Shown piece by piece: positions 46,573 through 55,750 of a stretch of 64,000 nucleotides of DNA (position 1 is its first letter; each line of letters begins with the position of its first letter). The position numbers and the translations under genes were made by a program. This stretch comes from Streptomyces sp. Ncost-T10-10d (GTDB taxonomy: Bacteria; Actinomycetota; Actinomycetes; Streptomycetales; Streptomycetaceae), in NCBI RefSeq assembly GCF_900091955.1, contig NZ_FMDF01000049.1, positions 1-64,000 of the forward strand, in the 5' to 3' direction. Under the pieces are notes generated by a model. The model had not been told where the DNA came from. It was given only the letters and a program-made list of their open reading frames with translations, and did not search any database.

Positions 46573-47216
46573 GCATCCCCTGCGACGAGAGCACCGCAGC
46601 GGTCACCGGCCCCCGCCTGGTCGCCGAACCGCACAAGGACGGTGTCGACGCGGCAGTTGCCGCGGCCCGCCGGGTGGTCACCGCCCTGCTGCGCGCCGGC
46701 GACGGCACCGGCGCCGATATGAACGAGATCGCCGCCCGGCTCGACGCCGTCGCCGACGGACTCACCGAGAAGGCGTCCTCCATGGAGACACGCCTCGCCG
46801 AGATGTGGCGCGGCGAGGGCATCACCCGGCACGACCCCGTCACCGGCCCGGAGAACGCCCTCGCACCGCCGCTGCACCTGCACGGCAAGGAGGACGGCTC
46901 CGTCGAAGGAGTCGTCACGCTCGACCTGCCCTACCAGGGTCCGCCCGGTCATGTGCACGGCGGGATCTCGGCGCTGCTCCTCGACCACACGCTGGGTGTG
47001 GCCAACCACTGGGGCGGCCCCTCGGGCATGACGGCGGAACTGACCCTGCGCTATCTGCGGCCCACCCCGCTGTTCGAGCCGCTGACGGTCACCGGCCGCC
47101 AGATCTCCGTGGATGGTTCGCGGATCCGTACGGTCGGCGAGATCCGGGCCGGCGGCCACGCCTGCGTCACCGCAGCGGGTCTGTTCATCGACAAACAGCT
47201 ACCCAGGCCGAGTTGA
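46569..47216 (+). CDS. Hot-dog thioesterase, PaaI-like
   Basis: 215 aa, GTG start overlapping the hydratase stop by four bases. An N-terminal helical extension of about 95 residues precedes a single hot-dog domain with PPGHVHGGISALLLDHTLGV, the acyl-CoA thioesterase 4HBT/PaaI signature with its active-site acidic residue, then GMTAELTLRYLRPTP. It probably hydrolyses stalled steroid-CoA esters to recycle CoA (inference). Confidence 0.8.
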   Translation: MSIPCDESTAAVTGPRLVAEPHKDGVDAAVAAARRVVTALLRAGDGTGADMNEIAARLDAVADGLTEKASSMETRLAEMWRGEGITRHDPVTGPENALAPPLHLHGKEDGSVEGVVTLDLPYQGPPGHVHGGISALLLDHTLGVANHWGGPSGMTAELTLRYLRPTPLFEPLTVTGRQISVDGSRIRTVGEIRAGGHACVTAAGLFIDKQLPRPS

Positions 47217-47230
47217 GGGAGGCCGAAACG

Positions 47231-47995
47231 ATGGGAACCCTCGACGGCAAGGTCGCGGTGATCAGCGGTGCCGGACAGGGCATCGGCCAGGGCATCGCTC
47301 TGGCCCTCGCCTCCGAAGGAGCCTCGGTGGCCGCACTCGGGCGGACCGCGGCGAAGCTGGAAGCGACCTGCGAGCTGCTGCGCGAGCGGGGGGTGGTGAA
47401 GGCCGAGCCGTTCGTTCTCGACGTACTCGACACGGACCGGATCCCCTCCGTCGTGGAGGATGTCGCCGAGCGCTTCGGTGGCATCGACATCCTGGTCAAC
47501 AACGCCTACACCGGATGCTACGGGCCGCTTCTCTCGCTGAGCGACGAGCAGTTCCAAAGGGGCTTCGACAGCGGCCCGTTCGCGGCGTTCGCCTTCATGA
47601 AGGCCGCGCATCCGCACCTGAAGTGCAACGGCGGCGGTTGCGTCATCAACCTCGTCACGTCCGCCATGGTCCGCTGGGACCTGAGCACATACGGGGCTTA
47701 CGCGGCGGCGAAGTCCGCCCTGCGCTCGCTGACCAGGGCCGCGGCCGACGAATGGGGCCGCGACGGCATCCGGGTCAACGCGATCGCCCCGCACGCAGTG
47801 TCACCCGCCTACGCGGGCTGGCAGGCCGCCCATCCGGAGGAGGCCGCCGACTTCTGCGCGTCCATCCCCCTCGGGTACGTCGGCGACTGCGAGCAGGACA
47901 TCGGCCGCGCCGTGGCGATGCTGTGCGGCCCGGACGCCCGTTACCTGACGGGCGCCACGGTGCCCCTCGACGGCGGCCAGGCCAACTTCGGCTGA
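47231..47995 (+). CDS. Short-chain dehydrogenase/reductase
   Basis: 254 aa. Cofactor motif VISGAGQGIGQGIALAL, NNAYTG, catalytic region LVTSAMVRWDLSTYGAYAAAK with Tyr-x3-Lys, C-terminal LDGGQ. Last gene of the thiolase operon; likely the beta-hydroxyacyl-CoA dehydrogenase of that beta-oxidation set or a hydroxysteroid dehydrogenase. A hairpin starts one base after the stop. Confidence 0.85.
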   Translation: MGTLDGKVAVISGAGQGIGQGIALALASEGASVAALGRTAAKLEATCELLRERGVVKAEPFVLDVLDTDRIPSVVEDVAERFGGIDILVNNAYTGCYGPLLSLSDEQFQRGFDSGPFAAFAFMKAAHPHLKCNGGGCVINLVTSAMVRWDLSTYGAYAAAKSALRSLTRAAADEWGRDGIRVNAIAPHAVSPAYAGWQAAHPEEAADFCASIPLGYVGDCEQDIGRAVAMLCGPDARYLTGATVPLDGGQANFG

Positions 47996-48019
47996 CCGGG
48001 CGGGACAGCCCCCGCCCGG
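47996..48019 (+). terminator. Terminator of the thiolase operon
   Basis: CCGGGCGGG pairs perfectly with CCCGCCCGG around a six-base loop. Confidence 0.65.
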
Positions 48020-48027
48020 CAGCCCTC

Positions 48028-48043
48028 CCGGCCAGCGGGACCG
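48028..48043 (+). promoter_or_regulatory. CCGGTC-type operator upstream of the fadD17-like operon
   Basis: CCGGCCAGCGGGACCG, right after the terminator. It is 225 bases from the TTG start called for the ligase, further than the other sites, which suggests a long leader or a start that needs checking. Confidence 0.55.
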
Positions 48044-48267
48044 TCCGGACCGAGCCGTCCCGCCCGCGGCTAGCGTCGCCACCGGCGCGGCCCGGACCGG
48101 ATCCGGCCGCGCCGCCGCCTCCGCGACCCCGCGGGCGTCACGTCCGCCATGAACCGCACCGCGGCGGCCACCACCATGAACCGCGCCGCGATCACCACGG
48201 GAGCGCCGCGCGATCCGCCCCCGTACCGACACCGGCAGACCCGGCCACCGGGTGAGAGGGACCGACG

Positions 48268-49923
48268 TTGCCACACGAGACGATTGCCGACCTGCTGCTC
48301 GCCCGGACCGAGGACGACCACCCGGGCCTGCTGACCCGTGACAGGTCCTGGACCTGGGGAGAAGTGGTCGAGGAGAGCGCGGCCCGCGCCGCCTGGGCCG
48401 GGAAACTGCGTACCGACGGGCCGTTCCACATCGGCGTACTCCTGGAGAACGAACCCGAATACGTCTTCTGGCTGGGGGCCGCCGCCCTCGCCGGCGCGGC
48501 CGTCGTCGGTATCAACCCGACCCGCGGCGGCGCCGAACTGGAGCGCGAAGTACGGCACACGGACTGCCAGTTGATCATCACCGACCGGGCGGGACTCACC
48601 CTGCTGGAAGGTCTGGACGTGGGGGTGGACCGCGACCGCTTCCTCGTCGTCGGCACTCCGGAGTACGTGTCCGGCATCGCCGCACACGACCGCCTTCCCG
48701 TGCGCGCCCCCGACGTCACCGCCGCCACCCGGATGCTGCTGCTCCTGACCTCCGGCACCACCGGCACGTCGAAGGCGGCGATCTGCTCGCAGGGCCGGCT
48801 CGCCGCGCTCGGCGTCTCCAACAGCGCCAAGTACGACATCACCCGCAAGGACACCTGCTACTGCCCGATGCCGCTGTTCCACGGAAACGCCCTGATGGCG
48901 CTGTGGGCCCCCGCCCTCAGCGCGGGCGCCACCATCGCCCTCACCCCCTCGTTCTCCGCCTCCGGATTCCTCCCGGACGTGCGGTACTTCGGGGCCACCT
49001 TCTTCACCTACGTCGGCAAGGCGATCGGCTACGTCCTGGCCCGCCCGGAGACCGCTCAGGACGCCGACAACCGGCTCACCCACGCCTTCGGCACCGAGGC
49101 CTCGCCCGAGGACGTGACCCGGTTCCGGGAGCGCTTCGGCTGCCGTCTCATCGAGGGATACGGCTCCAGCGAGGGAGCCGGCATGCTCAAGCGGGTCCCC
49201 GACGCGCCCACGGGCGCGCTCGGCATGCCGGCCCGCGACGGCGTCCGCATCGTGCATCCCACGAATCGGACCACCTGCCCGCCCGCCGTACTCGACTCCT
49301 ACGGCCGGGTGCGCAACCCGGAGGAGGCCATCGGGGAGATCGTCGACACCGAGGGCGCCGCCCGCTTCGAGGGCTACTACAACAACGAGGCGGCGAACGC
49401 CGAACGCGTCCGGCACGGCTGGTACTGGACCGGCGACCTCGGATACGTCGACGAGGCCGGCTACTTCTACTTCGCGGGCCGCTCCGGCGACTGGATCCGC
49501 GTCGACGGCGAGAACATATCCGCCCTGCTCACCGAACGCATCCTGCGCAGGCACCCCGGGGTCGTCGCCGCCGGAGTCTTCGGTGTACCCGACCCACGCT
49601 CGGGCGACCAGGTCATGGCCGCCGTCGAGATCGCCGCCGGTACCCGCTTCGAGGACCTGGACCTGCCCGGCTTCCTGGACCGCCAGGAGGACCTGGGCAC
49701 CAAGGGAGCCCCCCGCTTCGTCCGCGTCTCGCACGCGCTGCCGACCACCGGCTCCAACAAGCTGCGCAAGAAGGAGATGCAACTCGACGGCTGGCGCACC
49801 GACGACCCGGTGTACCGCTGGGCCGGCCGGGGCCGGCCCGCGTACACGCCGATGACCGACGAGGACAAGGCCGCCCTGCGCGGCGAGTTCCTGACCAACG
49901 GGCGCGGACGTTTCCTTCCCTGA
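48268..49923 (+). CDS. Steroid side-chain acyl-CoA ligase, FadD17-like
   Basis: 551 aa, ANL-superfamily ligase. TTG start preceded by GAGAGGGACC. Motifs: LLLLTSGTTGTSKAAICSQG (P-loop), EGYGSSEGAG, YWTGDLGYVDEAGYFYFAGR and DGENIS, and a conserved Lys in SNKLRKKEM. The P-loop and length resemble FadD17, which activates C24/C22 steroid carboxylates. It heads an eight-gene operon ending with hsaE. The leader of about 200 bases contains an imperfect CACCATGAACCGC duplication. Confidence 0.82.
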   Translation: MPHETIADLLLARTEDDHPGLLTRDRSWTWGEVVEESAARAAWAGKLRTDGPFHIGVLLENEPEYVFWLGAAALAGAAVVGINPTRGGAELEREVRHTDCQLIITDRAGLTLLEGLDVGVDRDRFLVVGTPEYVSGIAAHDRLPVRAPDVTAATRMLLLLTSGTTGTSKAAICSQGRLAALGVSNSAKYDITRKDTCYCPMPLFHGNALMALWAPALSAGATIALTPSFSASGFLPDVRYFGATFFTYVGKAIGYVLARPETAQDADNRLTHAFGTEASPEDVTRFRERFGCRLIEGYGSSEGAGMLKRVPDAPTGALGMPARDGVRIVHPTNRTTCPPAVLDSYGRVRNPEEAIGEIVDTEGAARFEGYYNNEAANAERVRHGWYWTGDLGYVDEAGYFYFAGRSGDWIRVDGENISALLTERILRRHPGVVAAGVFGVPDPRSGDQVMAAVEIAAGTRFEDLDLPGFLDRQEDLGTKGAPRFVRVSHALPTTGSNKLRKKEMQLDGWRTDDPVYRWAGRGRPAYTPMTDEDKAALRGEFLTNGRGRFLP

Positions 49924-49983
49924 GGGGACATCAGCACCCTTCCCTGCGACGACCACCGCGGCGACAACCGAGGAGAACCACAC

Positions 49984-51150
49984 ATGCAACTGCGCGAGAG
50001 CGCCGCGCACCAGGAGCTGCGGCGGGAACTGCGGGCGTACTTCTCGGGCCTGATGCCCGAGGACGAACGCCGTCGCGTCGGCGAGGAGGGCGTGGGCGGT
50101 GACCGCTTCCGCGCGGTCGTCAAACGGCTCGGCTCCGACGGCTGGCTGGGCATCGGCTGGCCCACCGAGTACGGCGGCCAGGGCCGTTCGGTCCAGGACC
50201 AGTACGTCTTCTTCGACGAGGTCCAACGGGCCGGCCTGCCGTTCCCGTTCGTCACGGTCAACACCGTCGGCCCGACCCTGATGGCGTACGGCTCCGAGGA
50301 ACACAGGAAGCGGTTCCTGCCCGGCATTCTCTCCGGCGACATCGTGTTCGCGATCGGCTACACGGAGCCCGGAGCCGGCACCGACCTCGCCTCGCTGACC
50401 ACCCGCGCGGTCCGGGACGGCGACACGTACGTCGTCGACGGCAGCAAGATCTTCACCAGCGGCGCCAACACCGCCGACTACGTGTGGCTCGCCGCCCGCA
50501 CCGACCCGGATGCCCCCAAGCACAAGGGCATCTCCATCCTGATCGTGCCCACCGCCGACGACGGTTTCTCCTGGAGCCCCATCCGCACCGTCGGCGGCAT
50601 GGTCGTCACCGCGACGTACTACAGCGGAGTGCGTGTTCCGGCCGCCGACGTGGTCGGCGACGTGGACGGCGGCTGGCGGCTGATCACCGCCCAGCTGAAC
50701 CACGAACGCATCGGACTCGCCGCCCTCGGCGGCCGGATGATCCAGCTGTGGGAACGGGTCCTGGACTGGGCCAGGGAGAACGGCACGGCCGACATCCCGT
50801 GGGTGCGGCAGGAGTTCGCGCGTACGTACGCCCGGCTGGAGGCGATGCGGCTGATGAACTGGAAGATGACATCCGCCGTCGCCCGCGACGCGCTGACCGG
50901 CGCCGACGCGGGCGCCGCCAAGGCGTACGGCACCGAGACCCACATCGACGTCCAGCGCGGGCTGACCCAGATCCTCGGTGCCGCAGGCCGTATCCGGCCC
51001 GAGTCGCCGGGTGCCGTCCTCGCAGGGCAGGTCGAACAGCTCTCCCGCCAGGGCATCGTGAACACCTTCGGCGGCGGCGTCAACGAGATCCTGCGCGACA
51101 TGGTCGCCACCCAGGGGCTCGGGCTGCCGCGCAAGGGGCGTGGCGCATGA
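49984..51150 (+). CDS. Acyl-CoA dehydrogenase, ChsE-type subunit
   Basis: 388 aa. GYTEPGAGTDLASLTTRA, SKIFTSGANTADYVWLAART, RLITAQLNHERIGLAALGG and VNTFGGGVNEILRDMVAT are typical acyl-CoA dehydrogenase blocks. The partner at 52145 is a divergent dehydrogenase, and ChsE1/ChsE2-like enzymes work as such heterotetramers, together forming one active site. Likely acts on a C22 (3-carbon) steroid side-chain CoA, given the neighbouring ChsH1/H2-Ltp2 genes. Confidence 0.82.
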   Translation: MQLRESAAHQELRRELRAYFSGLMPEDERRRVGEEGVGGDRFRAVVKRLGSDGWLGIGWPTEYGGQGRSVQDQYVFFDEVQRAGLPFPFVTVNTVGPTLMAYGSEEHRKRFLPGILSGDIVFAIGYTEPGAGTDLASLTTRAVRDGDTYVVDGSKIFTSGANTADYVWLAARTDPDAPKHKGISILIVPTADDGFSWSPIRTVGGMVVTATYYSGVRVPAADVVGDVDGGWRLITAQLNHERIGLAALGGRMIQLWERVLDWARENGTADIPWVRQEFARTYARLEAMRLMNWKMTSAVARDALTGADAGAAKAYGTETHIDVQRGLTQILGAAGRIRPESPGAVLAGQVEQLSRQGIVNTFGGGVNEILRDMVATQGLGLPRKGRGA

Positions 51151-52145
51151 CCGGGCAGGGCAAGCCGTCCCGGCGGGGCGTCGAGGAGCAGCCGCAGGAG
51201 GGGTACGAGGAGCGGCTGCGGGCCTTCACCGGGCGCGAACTGCGCGCCTCCACACCGGCACAGGACCCGGTCAATCAGCCGATGATCCGGCACTGGGCCG
51301 AGGCGATGGGGGACACCAACCCGGTGTACACCGACGCCGAGGCGGCCCGGGCCACCGGCCGGCGCACAGTGGTGGCACCCGCGTCGATGGTCCAGGCATG
51401 GACGATGCGCGGTTACGCCGCCACCGTCGCCCCGCGGACCGGTGGCGCGGACGGCTTCGACGAACTGGTCGCCCTCCTCGACGAGGGTGGCTACACCTCC
51501 GTGGTGGCGACCGACTCCGAGTTCACCTTCCTGCGGGAACTGGAACCGGGCGACCACATCGCCGTACGCGAGAGCGTCGAGTCGGTCTCGGCGGAGAAGA
51601 GGACCGGCCTCGGCACCGGACGGTTCGTCACCACTCTCAAGACCTACACCGACCAGCACGGCGCGACCGTGGCCACCCAGCGGTGGCGGACACTGAGGTT
51701 CCGGCCCGCGCCCGCAGAGGCACCGGCCCCCGCCCCCGCTCTGCGACCGCGCCCCGCGGTCAATCGTGACAACGCGTTCTTCTTCGAGGGCGCGCGGCAG
51801 CACCGGCTGCTCATCCAGCGCTGCGCCGCCTGTTCCGTACTGCGTCACCCCCCGGGCCCGTGCTGCCCCGAGTGCGGCTCGCTGGAGTGGGACACCGTCG
51901 AGGCGGCCGGCCACGGCCACGTCTACAGCTTCGTCGTGAACCACCATCCGCGGCACCCGGCCTTCGGCTCGCCCTACCTCGTCGCCGTTGTCGCACTCGC
52001 CGAAGGCACCCGGCTCATCGCCAACCTGACAGGCGTCGCCCCCGACGAGGTCACCATCGGCATGCCCGTGGTCCTCGACTGGCTCGACGCCGACCCCGAT
52101 CTGACCCTGCCGGTGTTCCGGCCCGCCCCGATGGAGGCGCCCTGA
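51147..52145 (+). CDS. Steroid enoyl-CoA hydratase ChsH2-like (MaoC-DUF35)
   Basis: 332 aa, four-base overlap with the preceding gene. N-terminal MaoC hot-dog, about residues 20-185, then a C-terminal DUF35 region with a zinc ribbon (CAACSVLRHPPGPCCPECGS) and an OB fold. At the hydratase motif it reads MGDTNPVYTDAEAA: Tyr replaces the catalytic His. That fits ChsH2, the non-catalytic chain whose partner ChsH1 carries the active site and whose DUF35 domain docks the Ltp2 aldolase. Confidence 0.85.
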   Translation: MTGQGKPSRRGVEEQPQEGYEERLRAFTGRELRASTPAQDPVNQPMIRHWAEAMGDTNPVYTDAEAARATGRRTVVAPASMVQAWTMRGYAATVAPRTGGADGFDELVALLDEGGYTSVVATDSEFTFLRELEPGDHIAVRESVESVSAEKRTGLGTGRFVTTLKTYTDQHGATVATQRWRTLRFRPAPAEAPAPAPALRPRPAVNRDNAFFFEGARQHRLLIQRCAACSVLRHPPGPCCPECGSLEWDTVEAAGHGHVYSFVVNHHPRHPAFGSPYLVAVVALAEGTRLIANLTGVAPDEVTIGMPVVLDWLDADPDLTLPVFRPAPMEAP

Positions 52146-53263
52146 TGGATTTCTCCCTGGGAGAAGAGCTCGAAGCAGTCCGTGACCTGGCGCGCGAGAT
52201 CCTCACCGACCGCGTCACGCCGGAGCGGCTGCGTGAGGTCGAGACCTCGGAGAGCCGGGTCGACGAACAGCTGTGGGCCGACCTCGCCGCGGCCGGGCTG
52301 CTCGCGGCCGTCCTGCCCGAACAGGACGGCGGAGCGGGACTCGGCATGGCCGGGCTCTGCGTCCTCCTGGAGGAACAGGGACGGCGTGTGGCCCCGGTGC
52401 CGCTGTGGCCCGCGCTGACCGGTGCGCTCACCGTCGCCGCGTACGGAACCGGAGTGCAGCGGGCGCACCTGCTGCCGGACCTCATGGACGGCACGGCCCG
52501 GCTGACCGTCGCCCTGGAGGAGTTCGGCCCCGCAGACCCCCTGACGCCCCGCGCGGCTGCGGTCGCCGACGGACCGGGATGGCGCATCGGTGGGGTCAAG
52601 GCCGTGGTGCCCGCGCCCGCCGGTGCGCGCCACGTGTTGGTGACGGCCGCGACCGGTGCCGGGCCCGGCCTCTTCCTGGTCGCCTCGGACGCCACGGGCG
52701 TCGGATGGGAGTACGCCGAGACGACGAGCCATGACATGAGTGCCCACCTCACCCTGCATGACGCTCCGGCCGAGCCCGTCGGCACGCCGGGCGACGGGGC
52801 CGCCGCGCACCTCGTGCGGAGCGCCTCCGTCGCTCTGGCCGCCGTCCAGGCCGGCGTGGCCGACGGGGCGCTGGGCCACGCGGCGGGGCACCTGCGCGAG
52901 CGCGAGCAGTTCGGCCGCCCGCTCGCCACCTTCCAGGCCGTGCAGCACCAGCTCGCCGACTGCTACATCGACATCGAGGCGATGCGGGTCACGCTGTGGC
53001 AGGCGGTGGACGCACTGTCGGAGCCCTTCGACGAGGGGGAAGCCGACCGGGCCGCGCTGGTCGCCAAGTGGTGGGCGACCGAAGGAGGCCTGAACACCGT
53101 GCACCGGGTCCAGCATGTGCACGGCGGCATCGGCGTCGACACCGACTACCCGGTGCACCGCCACTTCCTGTGGGGCAAGCAGATCTCCACCACCCTGGGC
53201 GGCGCGGGCGCCGACCTCGAACGCCTCGGAACCCTTCTGACCGGTGCGGCGGAGGCCTCATGA
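52145..53263 (+). CDS. Acyl-CoA dehydrogenase, ChsE-type partner subunit
   Basis: 372 aa, ATG overlapping the previous stop by one base. Shortened N-terminal region and diverged middle domain; FAD contacts in REREQFGRPLATFQAVQHQL and VQHVHGGIGVDTDYPVHRHF. Smaller and more divergent than its partner at 49984, as is usual for one chain of ChsE1-ChsE2 heterotetramers. Assignment of which subunit carries the catalytic Glu is not certain from reading. Confidence 0.8.
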   Translation: MDFSLGEELEAVRDLAREILTDRVTPERLREVETSESRVDEQLWADLAAAGLLAAVLPEQDGGAGLGMAGLCVLLEEQGRRVAPVPLWPALTGALTVAAYGTGVQRAHLLPDLMDGTARLTVALEEFGPADPLTPRAAAVADGPGWRIGGVKAVVPAPAGARHVLVTAATGAGPGLFLVASDATGVGWEYAETTSHDMSAHLTLHDAPAEPVGTPGDGAAAHLVRSASVALAAVQAGVADGALGHAAGHLREREQFGRPLATFQAVQHQLADCYIDIEAMRVTLWQAVDALSEPFDEGEADRAALVAKWWATEGGLNTVHRVQHVHGGIGVDTDYPVHRHFLWGKQISTTLGGAGADLERLGTLLTGAAEAS

Positions 53264-53706
53264 CCCCGCACCGGGGCACCCTCCCGCCGTCCCGCACCTA
53301 CGACTCGGTCGCCGTCGGCGACGTACTTCCCGAGCTGCCGATCCCCGTCACCCGCACCCTGATCGTCGCCACCGCCCTCGCGAGCCGCGACTACCAGGAC
53401 GTGCACCACGACCCCGCACTGGCCCGGGAACGCGGCTCCGAGGACATCTTCATGAACATCCTGACCAGCAACGGCCTCGTCGACCGGTACATCACCGGCT
53501 GGGCCGGACCCGCATCCGTTGTCAAGGCCATCCGGATCCGGCTCGGCGCCCCCAACCACCCCGGCGACACCATGGTCCTCACCGGCACGGTCACCGCGAA
53601 GTCCGACGCCGATCGCCGCGTCGACATCGCCGTCAAGGGCACCAACGGCCTGGGTGCCCACGTCGTCGGGACTGTGTCGGTACAACTGCCCGGGGAGGCC
53701 CGATGA
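53260..53706 (+). CDS. Steroid enoyl-CoA hydratase ChsH1-like (single MaoC domain)
   Basis: 148 aa, single hot-dog domain. The catalytic pair is present in SRDYQDVHHDPALAR, in contrast to the ChsH2-like chain where the His is lost, so this is the active subunit of a ChsH1/ChsH2 heterodimer. Also FMNILTSNGLVDRYITGWAG, the usual ChsH1 helix region. Four-base overlaps on both sides. Confidence 0.85.
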   Translation: MTPHRGTLPPSRTYDSVAVGDVLPELPIPVTRTLIVATALASRDYQDVHHDPALARERGSEDIFMNILTSNGLVDRYITGWAGPASVVKAIRIRLGAPNHPGDTMVLTGTVTAKSDADRRVDIAVKGTNGLGAHVVGTVSVQLPGEAR

Positions 53707-54899
53707 GTACGGCGACCACGCGAAACCGACCGCTGTCGGGGGCCGCGGCCGTGGTCGGTATCGGCGCCACCGAATTCTCCAAGAACTCCGGGCGCAGCGA
53801 ACTCCAGCTCGCCTGCGAGGCCGTGCTCGCCGCCCTCGCGGACGCGGGACTGAAGCCCTCCGACGTCGACGGGCTGGTCACCTTCGCCGCGGAGACCAAC
53901 GCCGAGATCCACGTGGCCCGCAACACCGGAATGGGCGAGCTCACGTTCTTCTCCCGTATCGGGTACGGCGGCGGAGCCGGCTGCGCCACCGTGCAGCAGG
54001 CGGCCATGGCCGTGGCCACCGGGATCGCCGACGTGGTCGTCTGCTACCGGGCGTTCAACGAGCGCTCCGGCGAGCGGTACGGGCTCGGGCAGGCGGCCCG
54101 CCCCATGGACACCACCGCCGACCGGGCGGCGTACGCCTGGATGACCCCCTTCGGGCTGAGCACCCCCGCCCAGTGGGTGGCCATGTTCGCCCGACGCTAT
54201 CTGCACGAATACGGCGCCACCACGGACGACTTCGGCAGGGTCGCCGTCGTGGACCGCAAGCACGCCGCGAACAACCCGGCCGCCTGGTTCCACGGCCGTC
54301 CCATCACACTCCAGGACCACCGCGACTCCCGCTGGATCGCCGAGCCGCTGAGGCTGCTGGACTGCTGCCAGGAGACCGACGGCGGCCAGGCCCTGGTGAT
54401 CGTCTCCGCCGAACGCGCCCGCGATCTGCCGCACCCGCCCGCGGTGATCCGCTCGGCGGCCCAGGGACTCGGCGCCGACCAGCACATGATGACCAGCTAC
54501 TACCGGCCGACGATCACCGGGATCCCCGAAATGGGTTTGGTCGGACGGCAGTTGTACGGGCAGAGTGGTCTCGGCCCCGACGACATCGACGCGGCCGTCC
54601 TCTACGACCACTTCACCCCGCTGGTCCTTCCGCAACTGGAGGAACTGGGCTTCTGCGGGCCCGGTGAGGCGAAGGACTTCATCGCCGACGGCCACCTGGA
54701 GCTCGGCGGCCGGCTCCCCTTCAACACCCACGGCGGGCAGCTCGGTGAGGCGTATCTGCACGGCATGAACGGCATCGCCGAGGGGGTCCGGCTGGTCCGC
54801 GGCACGTCGGTGAACCAGCCGGACAAGGCCGACCACGTGATGGTCACCGCCGGCACCGGAGTGCCCACCAGCGGACTGATCCTGGGAACCGACCGATGA
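53703..54899 (+). CDS. ltp2: Steroid side-chain aldolase Ltp2
   Basis: 398 aa, thiolase-fold retro-aldolase that cleaves the 17-hydroxy C22 side-chain CoA to androstenedione and propionyl-CoA. VVGIGATEFSKNSGRSELQL at the start, then VDGLVTFAAETNAEI and CQETDGGQALV. Tyrosines in YDHFTP and GEAYLHGMNG lie where the Ltp2 catalytic residues are known. It lacks the Cys-His-Cys of true thiolases. Immediate downstream position from ChsH1/ChsH2-like genes matches the known ChsH2-Ltp2 complex. Confidence 0.88.
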   Translation: MSTATTRNRPLSGAAAVVGIGATEFSKNSGRSELQLACEAVLAALADAGLKPSDVDGLVTFAAETNAEIHVARNTGMGELTFFSRIGYGGGAGCATVQQAAMAVATGIADVVVCYRAFNERSGERYGLGQAARPMDTTADRAAYAWMTPFGLSTPAQWVAMFARRYLHEYGATTDDFGRVAVVDRKHAANNPAAWFHGRPITLQDHRDSRWIAEPLRLLDCCQETDGGQALVIVSAERARDLPHPPAVIRSAAQGLGADQHMMTSYYRPTITGIPEMGLVGRQLYGQSGLGPDDIDAAVLYDHFTPLVLPQLEELGFCGPGEAKDFIADGHLELGGRLPFNTHGGQLGEAYLHGMNGIAEGVRLVRGTSVNQPDKADHVMVTAGTGVPTSGLILGTDR

Positions 54900-55750
54900 C
54901 CATGTCCCCGTGGCAGGGCCGCGAACTCGGCACCCGCACCGTCTCCTGGACCGAGCGGGACGCGATCCTGTACGCGCTCGCGGTCGGCGCCCCGGCCGAC
55001 CGGCTCGACCTCGTGTACGAGGAGCGGCTGCGGGTACTGCCCACCTTCGCACTGACCCTGGCCCAGTGGGCGCCCGACGCGCTCGGAGCACTCGGCGCCT
55101 TCGACGTCACCACGGCCGTTCACGGAAGCCAACGCCTGCTCGTGCGAGGCCCGTTGGAGCCGAGCGGTGAGCTGACCACCACGGCACGGGTCTCCGCGGT
55201 CCGGGACAAGGGTGCCGCCGCCGTTTTCGACGTCGAGGTGTCCTGCGACCGTTTCACGGCCACCTGGTCGGTCTTCGCGCCGGGCTGCGGAGGATTCGGC
55301 GGCGAACGCGGCCCGTCCGTCCCGCGCCGACCGGACCGGCCGGCCGAACACGCCCTGACCGTGGCCACGCACGCCCGGCAGGCGGCCTTCTACCGGCTGC
55401 TCGGCGACCGGCACGCCATGCACATCGACCCGGAGGCGGCGAAGGCGGCGGGGATGGACCGGCCTTTCCTGCACGGGCTGTGCACGCTCGCCGCGAGCCT
55501 GCTGCCCCTGGCCGGGGTCCTCGGCGTGCACCCGGCCGAACTGGTGGAGCTGGAGGCCCGGTTCGCCGCACCGGCGTTCCCCGGCGACCGCCTCGGCCTG
55601 GCCGGCTGGGCCGAGGCCCCCGGCCCGGACAACCCCGGTGACCCGGCAGTGCGCTTCGAGGCATCGGCCGACGACGGCCGTGCGGTGCTCACCGGCGGCC
55701 GGGCCCGATTCCGCACCACCCCCGACCGGACGGAGAACACCGATGCTTGA
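54896..55750 (+). CDS. MaoC-family enoyl-CoA hydratase, double hot-dog
   Basis: 284 aa, paralogue of the 45682 gene: RVLPTFALTLAQW in the N-half, GCGGFGGERGPS in the linker, and the hydratase motif GDRHAMHIDPEAAKAAGMDR followed by PFLHGLCT in the C-half, with Asp and His intact. Probably serves another round of side-chain beta-oxidation. Its last eight bases overlap the hsaE start. Confidence 0.82.
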   Translation: MTMSPWQGRELGTRTVSWTERDAILYALAVGAPADRLDLVYEERLRVLPTFALTLAQWAPDALGALGAFDVTTAVHGSQRLLVRGPLEPSGELTTTARVSAVRDKGAAAVFDVEVSCDRFTATWSVFAPGCGGFGGERGPSVPRRPDRPAEHALTVATHARQAAFYRLLGDRHAMHIDPEAAKAAGMDRPFLHGLCTLAASLLPLAGVLGVHPAELVELEARFAAPAFPGDRLGLAGWAEAPGPDNPGDPAVRFEASADDGRAVLTGGRARFRTTPDRTENTDA

